A stretch of DNA of 64,000 nucleotides from Pleurodeles waltl (lineage: Eukaryota; Chordata; Amphibia; Caudata; Salamandridae). Positions 1-11,170 of this stretch are shown piece after piece. The stretch's first letter is position 1. Each line of letters starts with the position of its first letter. The notes beneath the pieces were generated by a model. That model had not been told where the DNA came from, ran no database searches, and was given only the letters and a program-made list of their open reading frames with translations. The translations under genes were made by a program, and so were the position numbers. The stretch spans positions 1,577,626,049 to 1,577,690,048 of the forward strand of contig NC_090445.1 in assembly GCF_031143425.1 (NCBI RefSeq), given 5' to 3'.

Positions 1-3
1 CAA

Positions 4-147
4 ACAAGCATTGGCAAAGCCAATAGTTTCCGCATTTGTCTTTTTTTCTTTGTAACTGTCTTACAAATATTAGAGAAACGTTATAAAAACATTATTATAA
101 CATGTTTCTAATATTTGTAAGCCAGTTACATAGGTAAAAAGACAAAG
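4..147. mobile_element. Fold-back MITE, right end missing
   Basis: Positions 35-86 and 95-146 form an imperfect inverted repeat with arms of about 52 bp and a loop of about 8 bp. For example, TTACAAATATTAGAGAAAC pairs with GTTTCTAATATTTGTAA. The outer left end contains CATTGGCAAAGCCAATAG, whose mirror is absent on the right, where a purine-rich array starts instead. A related end, GGCTTTGCCAATG, occurs near 7400. No coding capacity is seen. This is a non-autonomous palindromic element; the superfamily cannot be assigned. Confidence 0.6.
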
Positions 148-149
148 GT

Positions 150-620
150 GATACTCTAAAAAAGAAGACAGAAGACAGAACACGACAGAAGACACGACAG
201 AGGACAGCCACGGTTGAAGACAGAACACGGCAGAAGACCAAAGTCAGAAGAAGACAGAAGGTGTGAGAAGGCAGAAGGCGTGAGAAGACAGAAGAAGAGA
301 GAAAATGGAAGAAGAGAGAAGACGGCAGAAGACAGAAGGCGTGAGAAGACAAAAGACGTGAGAGGAGTGCAGACGTGAGGAGACATATGGCTTGCGGTAA
401 AGAAGACAGAAGACGGTATGCAGAAAGAAAAAAGAAGACAGACAGCAAAGAAGAAAAAAGACAGAAGAAGGCATTGAAGAAAGAAGATATCAGCGAAATA
501 AGAAGATGGCATGCTGGAAGAAAAAAGAAGACTGCAACAAAGAAAGAAGACAGAAGATGGCAGCGAAGAAAGAAGATGTCAGAGAAGAATGAAGACGGCA
601 TGCAAGAAGAAAAAAGAAGT
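150..620. repeat. Degenerate purine-rich array (AGAAGAC-type units)
   Basis: About 470 bp are almost purely A and G on the plus strand, built from imperfect AGAAGAC, AGAAGG and GAAGAAAG words. Long open frames cross it on both strands, but they are low-complexity (Lys/Arg/Glu on plus, Ser/Phe/Leu on minus) and are not genes. A polypurine tract this long could form triplex DNA; that is inference. Confidence 0.8.
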
Positions 621-1200
621 ACCTTCAGTGTTGCAGCCCATGGGAAGGACACTGGCCAGTGTTCAACAGGAAATGACCAGAAGGAGTACTAGGTCCACAG
701 GCAACTCGAACTGCAAGATTGGCGAAGAAGACTACAGGAAGTGACATGAAGACGATGTGCTGGCCAATCCGAAGCAGATAAATCAAAGCGACTTTGGAGG
801 AAGCCAATGGTAAGTTCAGGTAGGTAAGGGGCTGGTTCCAAGCCCTTTTTACGTTTTTTTTCACTAACCAAAGATTTCACAAGTGCATGTGAAAGCAAAA
901 CTCAGAAAGGACTGTCTTAGGCACAAAGGCATATGGACAATCCCTCCTTTTACTTATTTTTCTATCCACGCACTTTTAACTTTATTGTGTACATATCATC
1001 TTCATCCTCATCGGTATTTAATTAGAATTAATAATCATAAAAGTATATTAGTTATAACATAAATAGTAAATATCAAACAAATGCGCATTATAGAAAATAT
1101 CTATTTACAATCATTAAAAATAATATTAACAAAATCTTAAAATGCAAATCTGCAACGCCACTTTTGATTCAAATATCACGCATAACATATAGCAAACACA
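621..1200. other. No gene seen; AT-rich unique-looking DNA
   Basis: After the purine-rich array the sequence becomes ordinary and then strongly AT-rich (roughly 960-1190). Only short frames with no recognisable motif are present. Confidence 0.5.
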
Positions 1201-1201
1201 G

Positions 1202-1278
<77 letters not shown>
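1202..1278. repeat. (TATC)n microsatellite
   Basis: An uninterrupted run of about 19 tetranucleotide units. The purity suggests a recent, length-polymorphic array. The open frame through it (repeating Ile-Tyr-Leu-Ser) is an artefact of the repeat. Confidence 0.97.
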
Positions 1279-1279
<1 letters not shown>

Positions 1280-2174
1280 GGCGAGAGAGGACACTGCCAC
1301 ATGTATGCAGCTTTGGAGTACTGCAAATACAACATACTGCATGTAAACAATGAGACAGCTTGAGATCTAGGCTTGTTCTTTGAGCACTGCCTTGACTTGT
1401 CTTAGCAGATCAAGTGCCATTTCCTCATAAGGGGAGTTGCTACATGCTGTGGAAATTCATAATTTTATTGTCTCTTACCAACCGTGGCGCACTTCCAAAG
1501 AGCTGGAAAAAAAATAATGAATTGATAGGGTTAAGCCAACGCTTCATGTAACCACTCGCAATTGCTCTTGGCACAATCTTATGCAACTGATTTTACATTC
1601 CTGCACTTAGAGGTGCAGCCATGGAATGACACAATATACTAAAGTGATGTTAAGAGGTGCCTTCGGGATAGAAGTGAGGATAAGCACTGGCTTCCTCTAC
1701 TGTTGCGTCACGTGCCCTGCAAAAGGGTGGTGCCATTTCATGGAGTTCTCTTGGCACAGTTCCACACTCAGTGGTGGAAAAAGAAAAGAATCTAAGATGG
1801 TGGACAGGACTCTATCTAACTGCAGATTATTCACATTTAGCGGGCATTATTAGACCACAATCAACATCGTATTCAAGCCCCGCTTAGATTTATGCTCTCC
1901 AGGAGTAGAAAGATATCTCGCAATGCAGCCCTGCAGGACCCAAACACTGGATGGCATTTTTTTGCACAGCGTGTAAATCTAAAATGCCTTTATGCTCCAA
2001 AACCATTATTACATGTAAGTAACTGTTTTATTTTATTACTGTGCATTGGGTGTTGTGCTTAATGCTGTGAGCAAGGCTCATTGATCCCAATTATATAAAT
2101 AGATGCTTTCAGAGGAGGGTGGCAGATTATTGGCATCAGGGAGGGTAACTCTCCTACTCCCCCTGCCTCTAGTT
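1279..2174. other. No gene seen
   Basis: No exon-like block, tandem array or transposon terminus was recognised. Frames are short and lack motifs. Confidence 0.45.
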
Positions 2175-2286
2175 TTGCCACTTGTTTCAGTGAGACTTGT
2201 GTGCCATTCCCCACTTTGCCACTTGTTTCAGTGAGACTTGTGTGCCATTCCCCACTTTGCCATTTGTTTCAGTGAGACTTGTGTGA
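2175..2286. repeat. 41-bp tandem repeat, about 2.7 copies
   Basis: The block containing CTTGTTTCAGTGAGACTTG recurs at 2181, 2222 and 2263, a period of exactly 41 bp. Copies are nearly identical; the third has CAT for CAC at the start. A small recent local duplication. Confidence 0.93.
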
Positions 2287-3577
2287 CTATGAGGGTTCAC
2301 AGAGGCCAGGAGGGGTGCTGTGGACAGTCTCCGGGTGGTCAATTGATATATGCTATGCGATAGGAGAGGATATGACCAATGGTAGGAGGTACTGTTGGGA
2401 TCTCTTGCAAGGCTTGGGGAAGGCTTCTTATTATGGCAGAACCCCGTCTGCCCGTCACAATAAGGCTGCGTGATGGCCTATTCCCTACAGAGGGTGGCAG
2501 GAGCCATATTCAAAGGCTGAGTGCCCTAATTTGTAGATTCTCCATGTGTGAAAAGGCAGGGGCAAATTAGAAATCTGAACACGAGTAAGGTGAGAGGAGG
2601 AACATATTCAGTTTTGCAGTGCTGCAATTGTTTTACTGCAGGAAAATATGAAAAACATATACACTGGGCATAGTCCTGCCTGTGATCTCTCCTCCTTTCC
2701 CCAACTCTAAAATGTGCCTCATTCCTGTACCACCTCCTACTAAAATTGCCCCTTTCTGGTCTGTGTGAGAGAAGAGCATGAATGGATGTTGCCATGGTCT
2801 GTTGGTCAACCTAAGTAAAAGAAGGTTGCATTGATATTTGTTATGGGGTAGCTGTCACATGCAATGAGTGCCTGCACCTTTACGGGTATTTCTGTGAGGA
2901 GGCGGTGCAGCTTACTAGGTGCTTTCCGCCCTGTGCCTCATGAAGCCCTCACTACTGCACTTGGTTTGTCTTCAAGGAAAGCTTGCATAACTTCTGTCTC
3001 TGTCGTACCCATTCATTGCAAGGACGACATATTGTTGCTGTCAGTGCCAGATCTGATCTATGTAAAAAACATATTGATGTACATTGTATCCTGTAGCCTG
3101 GATGATCTTTGTTGTCCTTTCTCAATTTTAAGTGAGGGACCATCGCACCTGCTGCCGCCTGTGTAGTTCTGCGCGTCTGCACTTGCTGTGTGTCTCTATG
3201 TGAAGGTTGTAGTTCTGCCGCTCCCCCAGTGTCTGTACTGTCTGTAAGGGACACTTCCAGCACTGATACTCTCAATGTACCACTTCTGTGTATTAACATA
3301 ACATGTCCTGTTCTACTATTTGCAGTGTTTTATTGCTACTGGCTATTGTGTGATGTTCTGTGTAGTAGTTACTTGTGGAGACCAATGCTGAAGCTATTGG
3401 GTCTGTCAATGCTTCCTTTCTTGTCTGTTTCAGAAAGGACTGGGACCAACCACATGCAAATCAGTCAAGACCCTGCAAAATATGACATTTCCATCCCCAA
3501 TTGTTAGACCACGGTCCTTAGTGGGTTTCAACAATATTAGGGCTCATCTGCGAAATACAGCTTGCCATGGTGTACAG
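2287..3577. other. No gene seen
   Basis: Two overlapping frames of about 100 codons (2864-3166 plus, 2952-3299 minus) have no recognisable domain and no splice-flanked exon structure. No repeat boundary was identified. Confidence 0.45.
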
Positions 3578-3804
3578 CAGTGGTTCCCAACCTTTTGACT
3601 TCTGTGGACCCCCACGTTATCATTACTGGAACCCGGGGACCCCCACTGAATCACCATTGGAATCCTGAGACCCCTCACTAAGTCATTACTGAAAGCAGGG
3701 AACCTAAACTATTTGTATTATTTAATTTTCTAAGCAGTTGCAGACCTCCTAAGGAGGCTTCGCGGACCCCCAGGGGTCCCCGGACCACAGGTTGGGAACC
3801 ACTG
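3578..3804. mobile_element. hAT (Charlie-like) MITE
   Basis: The 227-bp element starts with CAGTGGTTCCCAACCT and ends with the inverted AGGTTGGGAACCACTG (written here from its internal to its outer end). It is flanked by GTGTACAG (3570-3577) and GTGTACAA (3805-3812), an 8-bp target duplication with one mismatch. 8-bp duplications and CAGTGGTT-type ends are known features of hAT transposons. The interior holds ACCCCC-type repeats and no transposase. A longer relative is at 23586-24075. Confidence 0.9.
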
Positions 3805-6017
3805 GTGTACAACAAACCCCGGACCCAGACCAGTGATATAGAGCCTCTGAAAAAACAAAAAGTGAGGAATGTGTATGCTTGAGGTAAAGTGTATACACAC
3901 AGGGAATTCCATGGTGTAGGATACGATTCCGTTCTTCCCTAGCTTGTCTGTGCTATCACAGAAGCGTATCAACTAATTGTGTATCTTACTCCAAATTAAC
4001 CCTGTCACGATTGAGTACACCTAAGTGAAAAATCAAAACTGAGTTAATAGGAATCGAGAGTACAGAAGTTTGTTGACACTGTCTTGCTTCGCCACGAAAG
4101 GAGCACAGATGAGAATAGCAAACTGGTTGTGGTCATGTTGCTGCATGTATAAAAACCAGTTTTGCAGTCTTTGTTGCAGCGGGTGTATACTGAGTGTGAT
4201 TAAAAACAGCATCCTCCATTATATTTTAATAGGTTAACCTGTCGGAATTTAAGGGGGTAAAAAGTCCCAGAAAATGGCAGCACCAAAATCTGGTTGATTT
4301 AACACGTTTTAGGGAAAATCTCATAATAGGTCCTAGTTATTTATTTCATTTGATCTTAGTTTTTACTCATAAGGTTGTGCCAACAGTTGGCAAAAGGGGC
4401 AGACACAAGTTCAATCTCCAGCACTGGCAAGAAGAGAAAAAGCATTTATGTTAAGTAGACACTCCTCTCAACATGATCAGTTTCATGTATTTGGTTTTTA
4501 ATGTATGGTAGAATTTGCAGAAAAGATGTAATGCATAGGTGTTTTCAGCAATATTCCTTCACATGAACAGTGCCAATATTCTGATTGTAAAAAGTTACTG
4601 TTAATCCAGGAGCATGACAGGGGTAATCAGTAAGGAATAAGGCCAATGAATGCCTCATGGTCGCTTAGTTCTTCAAAGTTGATCGCTAGTAGCCTAGCCA
4701 TTGGATCTGCTTCTATCAGATAAGGAAAATAACATCCTTGATTATTCCCTGTTTTTAGCTCGCTTTACTGTTAGTTCATGTTGACTGAGATAGTAGCATC
4801 GGTGCCCATTTCATGTTCTCCTCTAAAAAATCAGATGGGCAAGTTCTGGTTAATAACTTACACCTTTTCACATTGAGGGACACCTACGAGTCATCATAAG
4901 AATGTTTTCTCTGTAATTTGTAAATTGGTAATGGGAGAATCGCCTTACAGTCCTGTGCTGTAGGATATAGCAAACTGTAGCTTTTCATTATAAGCCCTAG
5001 AAACAGATTTGTTAAAAAAAAACTGTTATTGGCCAAATCCGATTTTTACTTGATCAGACCAAATGAGTGAGTCATTAAATACCACACCCAAATATACATT
5101 TTCAGTACTGTTTTAAGAGCCCCTGGGGAAAATTGTCTTCTATTCCCTTATGTATTTTGGGCCAAGGAACATAGCTTCCTATTTAGTGGTGTGTGTAATA
5201 AAATCCTTTGTTAGATGTGAATGCAGCATATCCTTTTTTTAGGTTGTGGAGGCCTCCTGGAGTTTGTGACATTAGAGCCAAGGAATGTTCTCCCACCACT
5301 CTTGGTCAGTCAACATTTAAGATCTCTTGGTTGTTCGGACAGTAGTTTGTACATAGGTTTCTTATGGATACTTCTAATTACAAACGTCTCACCTTGTGAT
5401 TACCCCAGGCACCAGACTGGATCCAGAAACTCACAAAGCAGTGATCCTGCCTCGGCTCCACACAACTTCGTTCCTGCTGAAAAATACCCATGAATGCTGA
5501 CATCCATTCAATTCCATCCATTTCTTCAGACACAGATTCAAAGCTCCACTCCTTTTCTTCATACCTTGAAGAGATTTTTTTCTCACCATTTTTTTCCCCC
5601 TTAAATTCATCCAGTGTTCAAGGGAACATCATCCTCTGGGCATACAGGGTTTAAACTTTGTTCGTTCTTTTGAAAACATATGTCTGTGACAGATCCCCAC
5701 AGGGGATTCTGGAATGGTCGCTTTGTACAGCTAAAAAGATCCCCATTTAGGAATCTTTACCCTGGCTCTTCCAGTCTGCAGTGAGGATGCGGATAAGCTT
5801 TTAAAAGAAACTGACATTGGCTTGCATGGTGGTCCTTATATTTGGCTCTGTTTGTCACTTCTTAGTGGAAAAAAGTTGGTGCGGGGCTCAACAGCATCAC
5901 CTATTGACATGGAGGAGCACCATTTTTTCAGTTTCAGAATCGACTATGGTACATGGGGATATTAACAATGCGATTAGATAGAATATCAAACGGAAAGATC
6001 ATTGCTTTGTAATTAAA
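3805..6017. other. No gene seen
   Basis: About 2.2 kb of moderately AT-rich DNA. The longest frame (5221-5493, 90 codons) has no motif. No tandem repeats or clear transposon ends were found. Confidence 0.45.
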
Positions 6018-6020
6018 TTG

Positions 6021-6190
6021 GGGCCTGATTCAGAGTTTGGCGGCGTGGTTACTCTTTCACAAAGGTGACAGATATTCCATCCACCCTATTACAATTTCTA
6101 TAGGCTATAATGGAAATGTAATACAGCCAATGAGATTCCCGACAGGTTTGTGATGGAGTAACCCCCTCCGTGAAAATCTAAATTAGGGCC
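6021..6190. mobile_element. Fold-back MITE (Harbinger-like)
   Basis: A 170-bp palindromic element. The left arm from GGGCCTGATTCAGAGTTT pairs with the right arm ending AAAATCTAAATTAGGGCC. Internal blocks such as TGGTTACTC and GGAGTAACC also pair, so almost the whole element folds into one imperfect hairpin. TTG precedes it and TTA follows it, compatible with a mutated 3-bp TWA target duplication as used by PIF/Harbinger elements. No coding capacity. Confidence 0.75.
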
Positions 6191-6193
6191 TTA

Positions 6194-6823
6194 GGCCCTG
6201 ATTCTGACTATGGCGGGCGGCAGAGGCCGCCCGCCATAGTCCCGCCGACAAATGACCGCACCGCGGTCAAAAGACCGCGGCGGCCATTCTTACATTTCCG
6301 CTGGGCCGGCGGGCGCTCTCCAAAAGAGCGCCCGCCGGCCCAGCGGAAATGCCCCTGCAACGAGGATGCCGGCTCCGAATGGAGCCGGCGGAGTTGCAGG
6401 GGTGCGACGGGTGCAGTGGCACCCGTCGCGTATTTCAGTGTCTGCATGGCAGACACTGAAATACTTTGTGGGGCCCTCTTACGGGGGCCCCTGCAGTGCC
6501 CATGCCATTGGCATGGGCACTGCAGGGGCCCCCAGGGGCCCCGCGGCACCCCCTACCGCCATCCTGTTCCTGGCGGGAGACCCGACAGGAACAGGATGGC
6601 GGTAGGGGGTGTCAGAATCCCCATGGCGGCGGAGCGCGCTCCGCCGCCATGGGGGATTCTGCAGGGCGGCGGGAAACCGGCGGGAGACCGCCGGTTTCCC
6701 GCATCTGACCGCGGCCGAACCGCCGCGGTCAGAATGCCCTGCGGGGCACCGCCGGTCTGTCGGCGGTGCTCCCGCCGACCCTGGCCCCGGCGGTCTCAGA
6801 CCGCCAGGGTCAGAATTACCCCC
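6194..6823. mobile_element. Harbinger-like element made of 13 consecutive hairpins
   Basis: A 630-bp, very GC-rich element flanked by TTA at 6191-6193 and 6824-6826, with loosely matching inverted ends (GGCCCTGATTCTGA and TCAGAATTACCCCC). The interior is a chain of separate hairpins: 6206-6241, 6261-6280, 6294-6350 (perfect 26-bp arms), 6352-6402, 6404-6429, 6431-6463, 6483-6533 (perfect 24-bp arms), 6547-6611 (26-bp arms), 6614-6660, 6669-6702, 6705-6732, 6746-6769 and 6777-6811. Overlapping frames of up to 157 codons on both strands mirror this symmetry and are not genes. The 3-bp TTA duplication fits PIF/Harbinger; that assignment is inference. Confidence 0.85.
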
Positions 6824-6826
6824 TTA

Positions 6827-7179
6827 GTCTTTATAAGCAAGCGGGGCTCAATGGAACCTTTCCCTAAACCTCTACCCTTCTCGCAGTGACAGGGTGTTCA
6901 TTTATTTTTCCTCTGGCCGGCAGTTTACCTTCCCTTATGAGTTTTTTTAGGGTCTTCTAAAAATCTGCAAGAGTTTCTTCTCCACTTCCATTTCATCTAG
7001 GTTGTCATTGATTGATACAGTAGACTGAATCCAATGCAGTTGTGATATCCAATATACTCAAGCAAAATCTTCTCTTCTTGAATTGAATATACTTTGCAGT
7101 TAATAGGTATATATTTACACATTGTGTAAACATTCCTAGTCCTACCTATCTGTCCATCTATCTGCCTTCTTGCCTTATG
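6827..7179. other. No gene seen
   Basis: Ordinary sequence between the hairpin element and a CT-rich tandem region. No motif recognised. Confidence 0.4.
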
Positions 7180-7320
7180 TTGCCTCCCTTTCCATCTATC
7201 TTTGTAGTCCTCTCCATCTCTCTATCTTTGAGGCTGTCTCTGTACATCTATCTTTGAGGGTGTCTCTGTACATATATTTTTGAGTCTGTCTCTATATATC
7301 TATCTTTGCAGTCCTATCTA
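7180..7320. repeat. Imperfect TATCTTTG/GTCTCTGTACAT tandem repeat
   Basis: About five degenerate units of roughly 28-30 bp containing CTATCTTTGAGG and GTCTCTGTACAT follow one another. The plus strand is pyrimidine-biased. Confidence 0.7.
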
Positions 7321-7345
7321 ACGTTTTGTAATAAAGATTTACAGG

Positions 7346-7417
7346 AACATTACAAAAAAAGCATTGATAAAGGCAAGAGGTTGCCACCAATCTGGCTTTG
7401 CCAATGTTTGTTTTTAA
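7346..7417. repeat. Small inverted repeat related to the MITE at 4-147
   Basis: AAAAAGCATTGATAAAGGCA pairs imperfectly with GGCTTTGCCAATGTTTGTTT. The same CATTGGCAAAGCC word forms the end of the fold-back element at the left edge of the window. Probably a remnant of that family. Confidence 0.5.
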
Positions 7418-7420
7418 TGC

Positions 7421-9490
7421 AGAGTGAAAGAAGAATCTAGTACATTGTTTATTACAGTTGCACATTCTGGGCCCTTCCATATTGTCCTTAAATAACCTGT
7501 TATTTTGTTTTAATCAGAAGACCACTGAACACCTGTTGGGATGGGTAAAGGTTGTTGTACTAGGTAAGCGGCTCTTGCCAGTCCTGTCATTTACCAGGAA
7601 AGTATATCAGCTCAATTAGCAGAAATAAGTAGTAATACTTGGATCATCGTGCTGCAGGTCAGGCGTATTTAAGCAGACCGCGTTTATAAATGAGCACCCA
7701 GTTTGAGCATCTCCCTATTGTAAATGAACATCGCCTTTGAGCAGTGTCCTTGCATAAATGAAGTGCCCTTTACATAATCGAGAAGCCTGTTTATTAATTG
7801 GACAACCTACTTGCACAATTGGACACTCCAGTTCCATTATTGAGCAAACCTATTTCCATACATTTGCAGCCCGTTGAGAATGGAGTTCGATTAAATAATA
7901 CTACTGCCATCATTCTGTGCACCAGCACGAACATAGCTGAGCTGCCAACTGGTATATATAGGCAACTGTGCCAACATATTTTAGCCGTTCCTATAAGTTA
8001 GCTCAACAACATTTTTAGACCATTGTTTTGTGGCATGGATATTTTGATGAGGCATTGGAGGAGTGGGAACAATGACCTCATTATACTCATTAGCACAAAA
8101 TTTTAAAACTGTTATTATTTAATTTGGCACACGGTAGATGATGGGCAGTACCAGATGATCTTTTTTGCACAAGCATTTGCTGTAGTCAAAATTGTATCTC
8201 CAGCAGCAGAGATGTAATGCACTTGGGTAGCATGTCAGGGAGTGAAAGATCGGATCAAAGTTATATTAAAATTGCCTATTTTATTTGTATCATGTAATTA
8301 TAAATGTATTTGTGTCGTTATTTATTTATTTATCAAACATAACATTTTGGCCACAGATGTTTTACAGGAGAAACCGTAGCTCTACATTGAATGCATATAG
8401 GGTGGTTAACATTATGCCAAAGTGATCGTAACTGATAGTGATGAAATGCTCCATTTAATTGGAAATTGTTTTCAAAGACAGTGTGATTCACACCTAAATA
8501 AACCTAAATAAGTAATTAGACATTGAGGAATGAAATATACATTTATGCAAAGGAGTTGACCATGGTCATTCAATGCTTTCTAGTTGGAGGAATAACCTTT
8601 CAGTGCTTATTTGATCCATTGGAGGGATGGGGTTGCCTGAATGTTTGTAGTAACCAGTTCCAGTGAAGTGGGTGTACAAAGTAAAAAGAGAACAACTTAG
8701 ATGTGGCTAATAGTGGCTTGGATGCCAATAAGAGACTCAGGTTAGCAGATGTTTTGTTCTGTTTGGATTGTAGCAGGACAAGACTTGCTGTCCGCTGATT
8801 TGAATAGAAGCATTTGTAGCGTCCGTGTGACTTTGTTGTTGACCGAGAGCTAGACAGCTTCAAGACAATAGGATGAAGTAGGATTATGCTTCAGAATATT
8901 TTACAAGTCTCAACTAGCGAAGTGTGGGACTTTGTTAAATTGGTTGAATGTATATTGGGGAAGGCCCACTGATATCCTGTTACAAGAGTCTACTAGACCT
9001 AATACTGGGGAGCTTATTTTGTTTTTTCGTAGTATTTAAAAGGGTGTTTGGGCAGATTTAGTGAACGAATGGTCAATATTTCGTATAGAGCAGCGTTAGC
9101 TGTATTAACTATGAAGGATTCCACTTTAATAGATTGACTGAAGAGAGGAGCAATATTTCTGGCTGAAGAGGCAAATAGAAGAGGGTAGGTTAGAGAGAAA
9201 GATGCTGATGAGAGGGAGCGTACTTCTCCACTTTTCAAGTTAATATAATCACCCAGTGATGGATAACAGTAAGTGGCTCAAGGGTGGGTGGAAAAGTGTG
9301 ACATGAACAGTAGATATGGGTTAGTGAAATAGGGACTGTTGGTTTTGGATACAATTGTTCTGTGATTTTTTGGAGGGGTAAATATAGACTTTAAACTTGA
9401 GGAATTAAACTTGAATGTGCTTTTTGAGGGTGACATGACAGAATTGCTTTGGAGAGGATGACATTGGCTTGTGGTTGTTTACGAGTGAAG
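7421..9490. other. No gene seen
   Basis: About 2 kb with only short motif-free frames (longest 87 codons, minus strand, 8600-8863). No transposon ends or arrays were identified. Confidence 0.4.
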
Positions 9491-9493
9491 CTA

Positions 9494-9583
9494 GACTCTT
9501 GTTTACTTGAGGAAACAAAGATCGCTGTTATTGTTTGTGAGACTTGTTTACTTGAGGGAACAAATATCGCCGTTATTGTTTGT
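9494..9583. repeat. 45-bp direct repeat, two copies
   Basis: CTTGTTTACTTGAGG begins at 9498 and again at 9543. The units share TTATTGTTTGTG further along and differ at a few positions. Confidence 0.85.
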
Positions 9584-9590
9584 GGGACGT

Positions 9591-10540
9591 AGGGGTTAGT
9601 TGTCATATTTTGCAGGGTGAAATTAGGCTGTCAAAGTAGAAGTGGCGGCGGTCATTGTTGGGGGTGGAAGACGTTGGTCCTATGATCCTTTAAAACATGA
9701 GGTCGAAAGTGGTGTTTGGAAAATAAAGTTGAGCTATGATTTAAAGGGGTGGTTTGTTTGTGGATGTGTGCGTACATATTTGAGCTAGGATTGTTTTAGC
9801 AAGGGCTCAGTGTGGTAGAATGATGAGGATTGACGTTAGGTTGTGAATGTAGTAAGGAAACATGGGTTGAGTAGAGGAAATCGAGGGTGATAGTCTGTGG
9901 AGAGAATGGGAAGCGGTGGTTGTGTGTGGACAGGTTGGGTTGTAATTATTTGGATTTGAAGTTTGGTGTATTTAATGAAGAGACTGGAATTCGATTGTCC
10001 AGAGGTAAAGTTTGGGTGTGTTTGGTTATGGGGAGTTTGGCTCGTGGGAGAGCATTATGTTTTGTCACAGCTGTTTAGGGATCTGAATGTGTGCTACTGT
10101 TTTTCCGGCCAGACGTTAATATGTGTAGTTTTACTGCAGTCGTTATTTTGTTTGGGTAAGTGGGGTGACGTTTAAAGGAATAATTAGGTGAAATGTGGCT
10201 GTTATTTTTTGGGAGAGGTGTGTTGAAATTGAGTTGTTTCGATTATTTGAGGTGGTGGTTGACTCTGATTGCTGTGAGGATACGTTTTTTGTTTGGGTTG
10301 GACCCTAATGTTTTGTACATTTGAGGTTAAGCAGATGGGAGCTGTAACTCTTGACAGGGACGTTCAGATGTAACGTTTCGCACTGAGATGAAAAAAGCCG
10401 CTTCCTATGAACTATTAAAGAAAAAAAACATGAAAATCCTCTTTGCTAGAACAGGACCTGCATCCAATCACCAGCGTTCCGTGAGAACTGTGACTTTTTT
10501 TTTCAACGAAACCATGCACTACTCAACGTCACCCCCCTTT
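9591..10540. other. No gene seen; G/T-rich on the plus strand
   Basis: A stretch with clear strand asymmetry (G and T favoured on plus) running to about 10330. No exon, array or transposon boundary was recognised. It may be internal sequence of the LTR-like element that follows, but I cannot show this. Confidence 0.35.
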
Positions 10541-10640
10541 AGCTGTGTTTAATGTTGTTGCGCGTTTGTTCACCTTTTTAGGGTCGAGCCTGTGTTGCAT
10601 GCGCTCGCGCATGCGTTTTGCAGGGAGACTCTTTTGTATT

Positions 10641-10647
10641 TATAAAA
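10641..10647 (+). promoter_or_regulatory. TATA box of LTR-like element
   Basis: TATAAAA followed by GGGCTCGGAGCC. Functional status is unknown. Confidence 0.5.
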
Positions 10648-10705
10648 GGGCTCGGAGCCCTGTCAACTTCACATCAGTGTTTTTTATTGGTTGGTGGGCT
10701 TCCCT

Positions 10706-10711
10706 AATAAA
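10706..10711 (+). terminator. AATAAA polyadenylation signal of LTR-like element
   Basis: Canonical hexamer 59 bp downstream of the TATA box. Confidence 0.45.
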
Positions 10712-11170
10712 ATCTGCTTGCTTTCATTAGTTGAAGGCACGCATATGGCATGCCTTTTCCGGTGGCTAGCCCTCCTCCAGCGCAGCGACCAAGTACAGAA
10801 AACAGGCGAGGCTTGCTGTTTTCTGTCCGGCTCGTGGACTTTTTTTCTCTAATTTACGAGCCCGATCTCGCTTGGCAGAAGTCGAGCGCTTTAGGTACTC
10901 GATTTCACTTTTTCGGGTTATGTACATAAATGCACTTTTGCCCGATAGGTGAAAAGTCGGGTAAGGAGTTTACAACGCGATCAGCTCTAACATGCGCAAA
11001 CGCGAGACCTGATGCATTGTAAATGCTTGTTATTCGGTGCTGCTACGTCTGCTCAGCCGCCCATGTGCGCTGCAAATTCTATTCCCCGCAATTCTATTTA
11101 ACCCCAGTACGTGTGAACACTTTTCCTTTATTTTTCTTTTGGAAATATAAAACGTTTTCATACCCTAGCC

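Larger units (their letters stand above)
10545..11170 (+). mobile_element. LTR-like sequence with TATA box and polyA signal
   Basis: TATAAAA at 10641-10647 is followed 59 bp later by AATAAA at 10706-10711. This is the compact promoter-R-polyA spacing expected of a retrotransposon LTR. The region is richer in CpG than its surroundings and looks to me like a recurrent newt repeat. I cannot fix its ends, and no flanking gag/pol reading frame is visible, so it may be a solo LTR. The boundaries given are approximate. Confidence 0.5.

Noticed and set aside
95..652. 185-codon minus-strand frame rich in Ser, Phe and Leu
   Set aside because: Low-complexity translation of the purine-rich array on the other strand.
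4380..4440. Possible tRNA-derived SINE (B-box-like AGTTCAATCTCC)
   Set aside because: No A box or clover-leaf fold could be found at the right distance.
6208..6889. Overlapping open frames of 72-157 codons on both strands
   Set aside because: They arise because the DNA is a chain of GC-rich palindromes with few stops; the frames mirror each other and have no domain.
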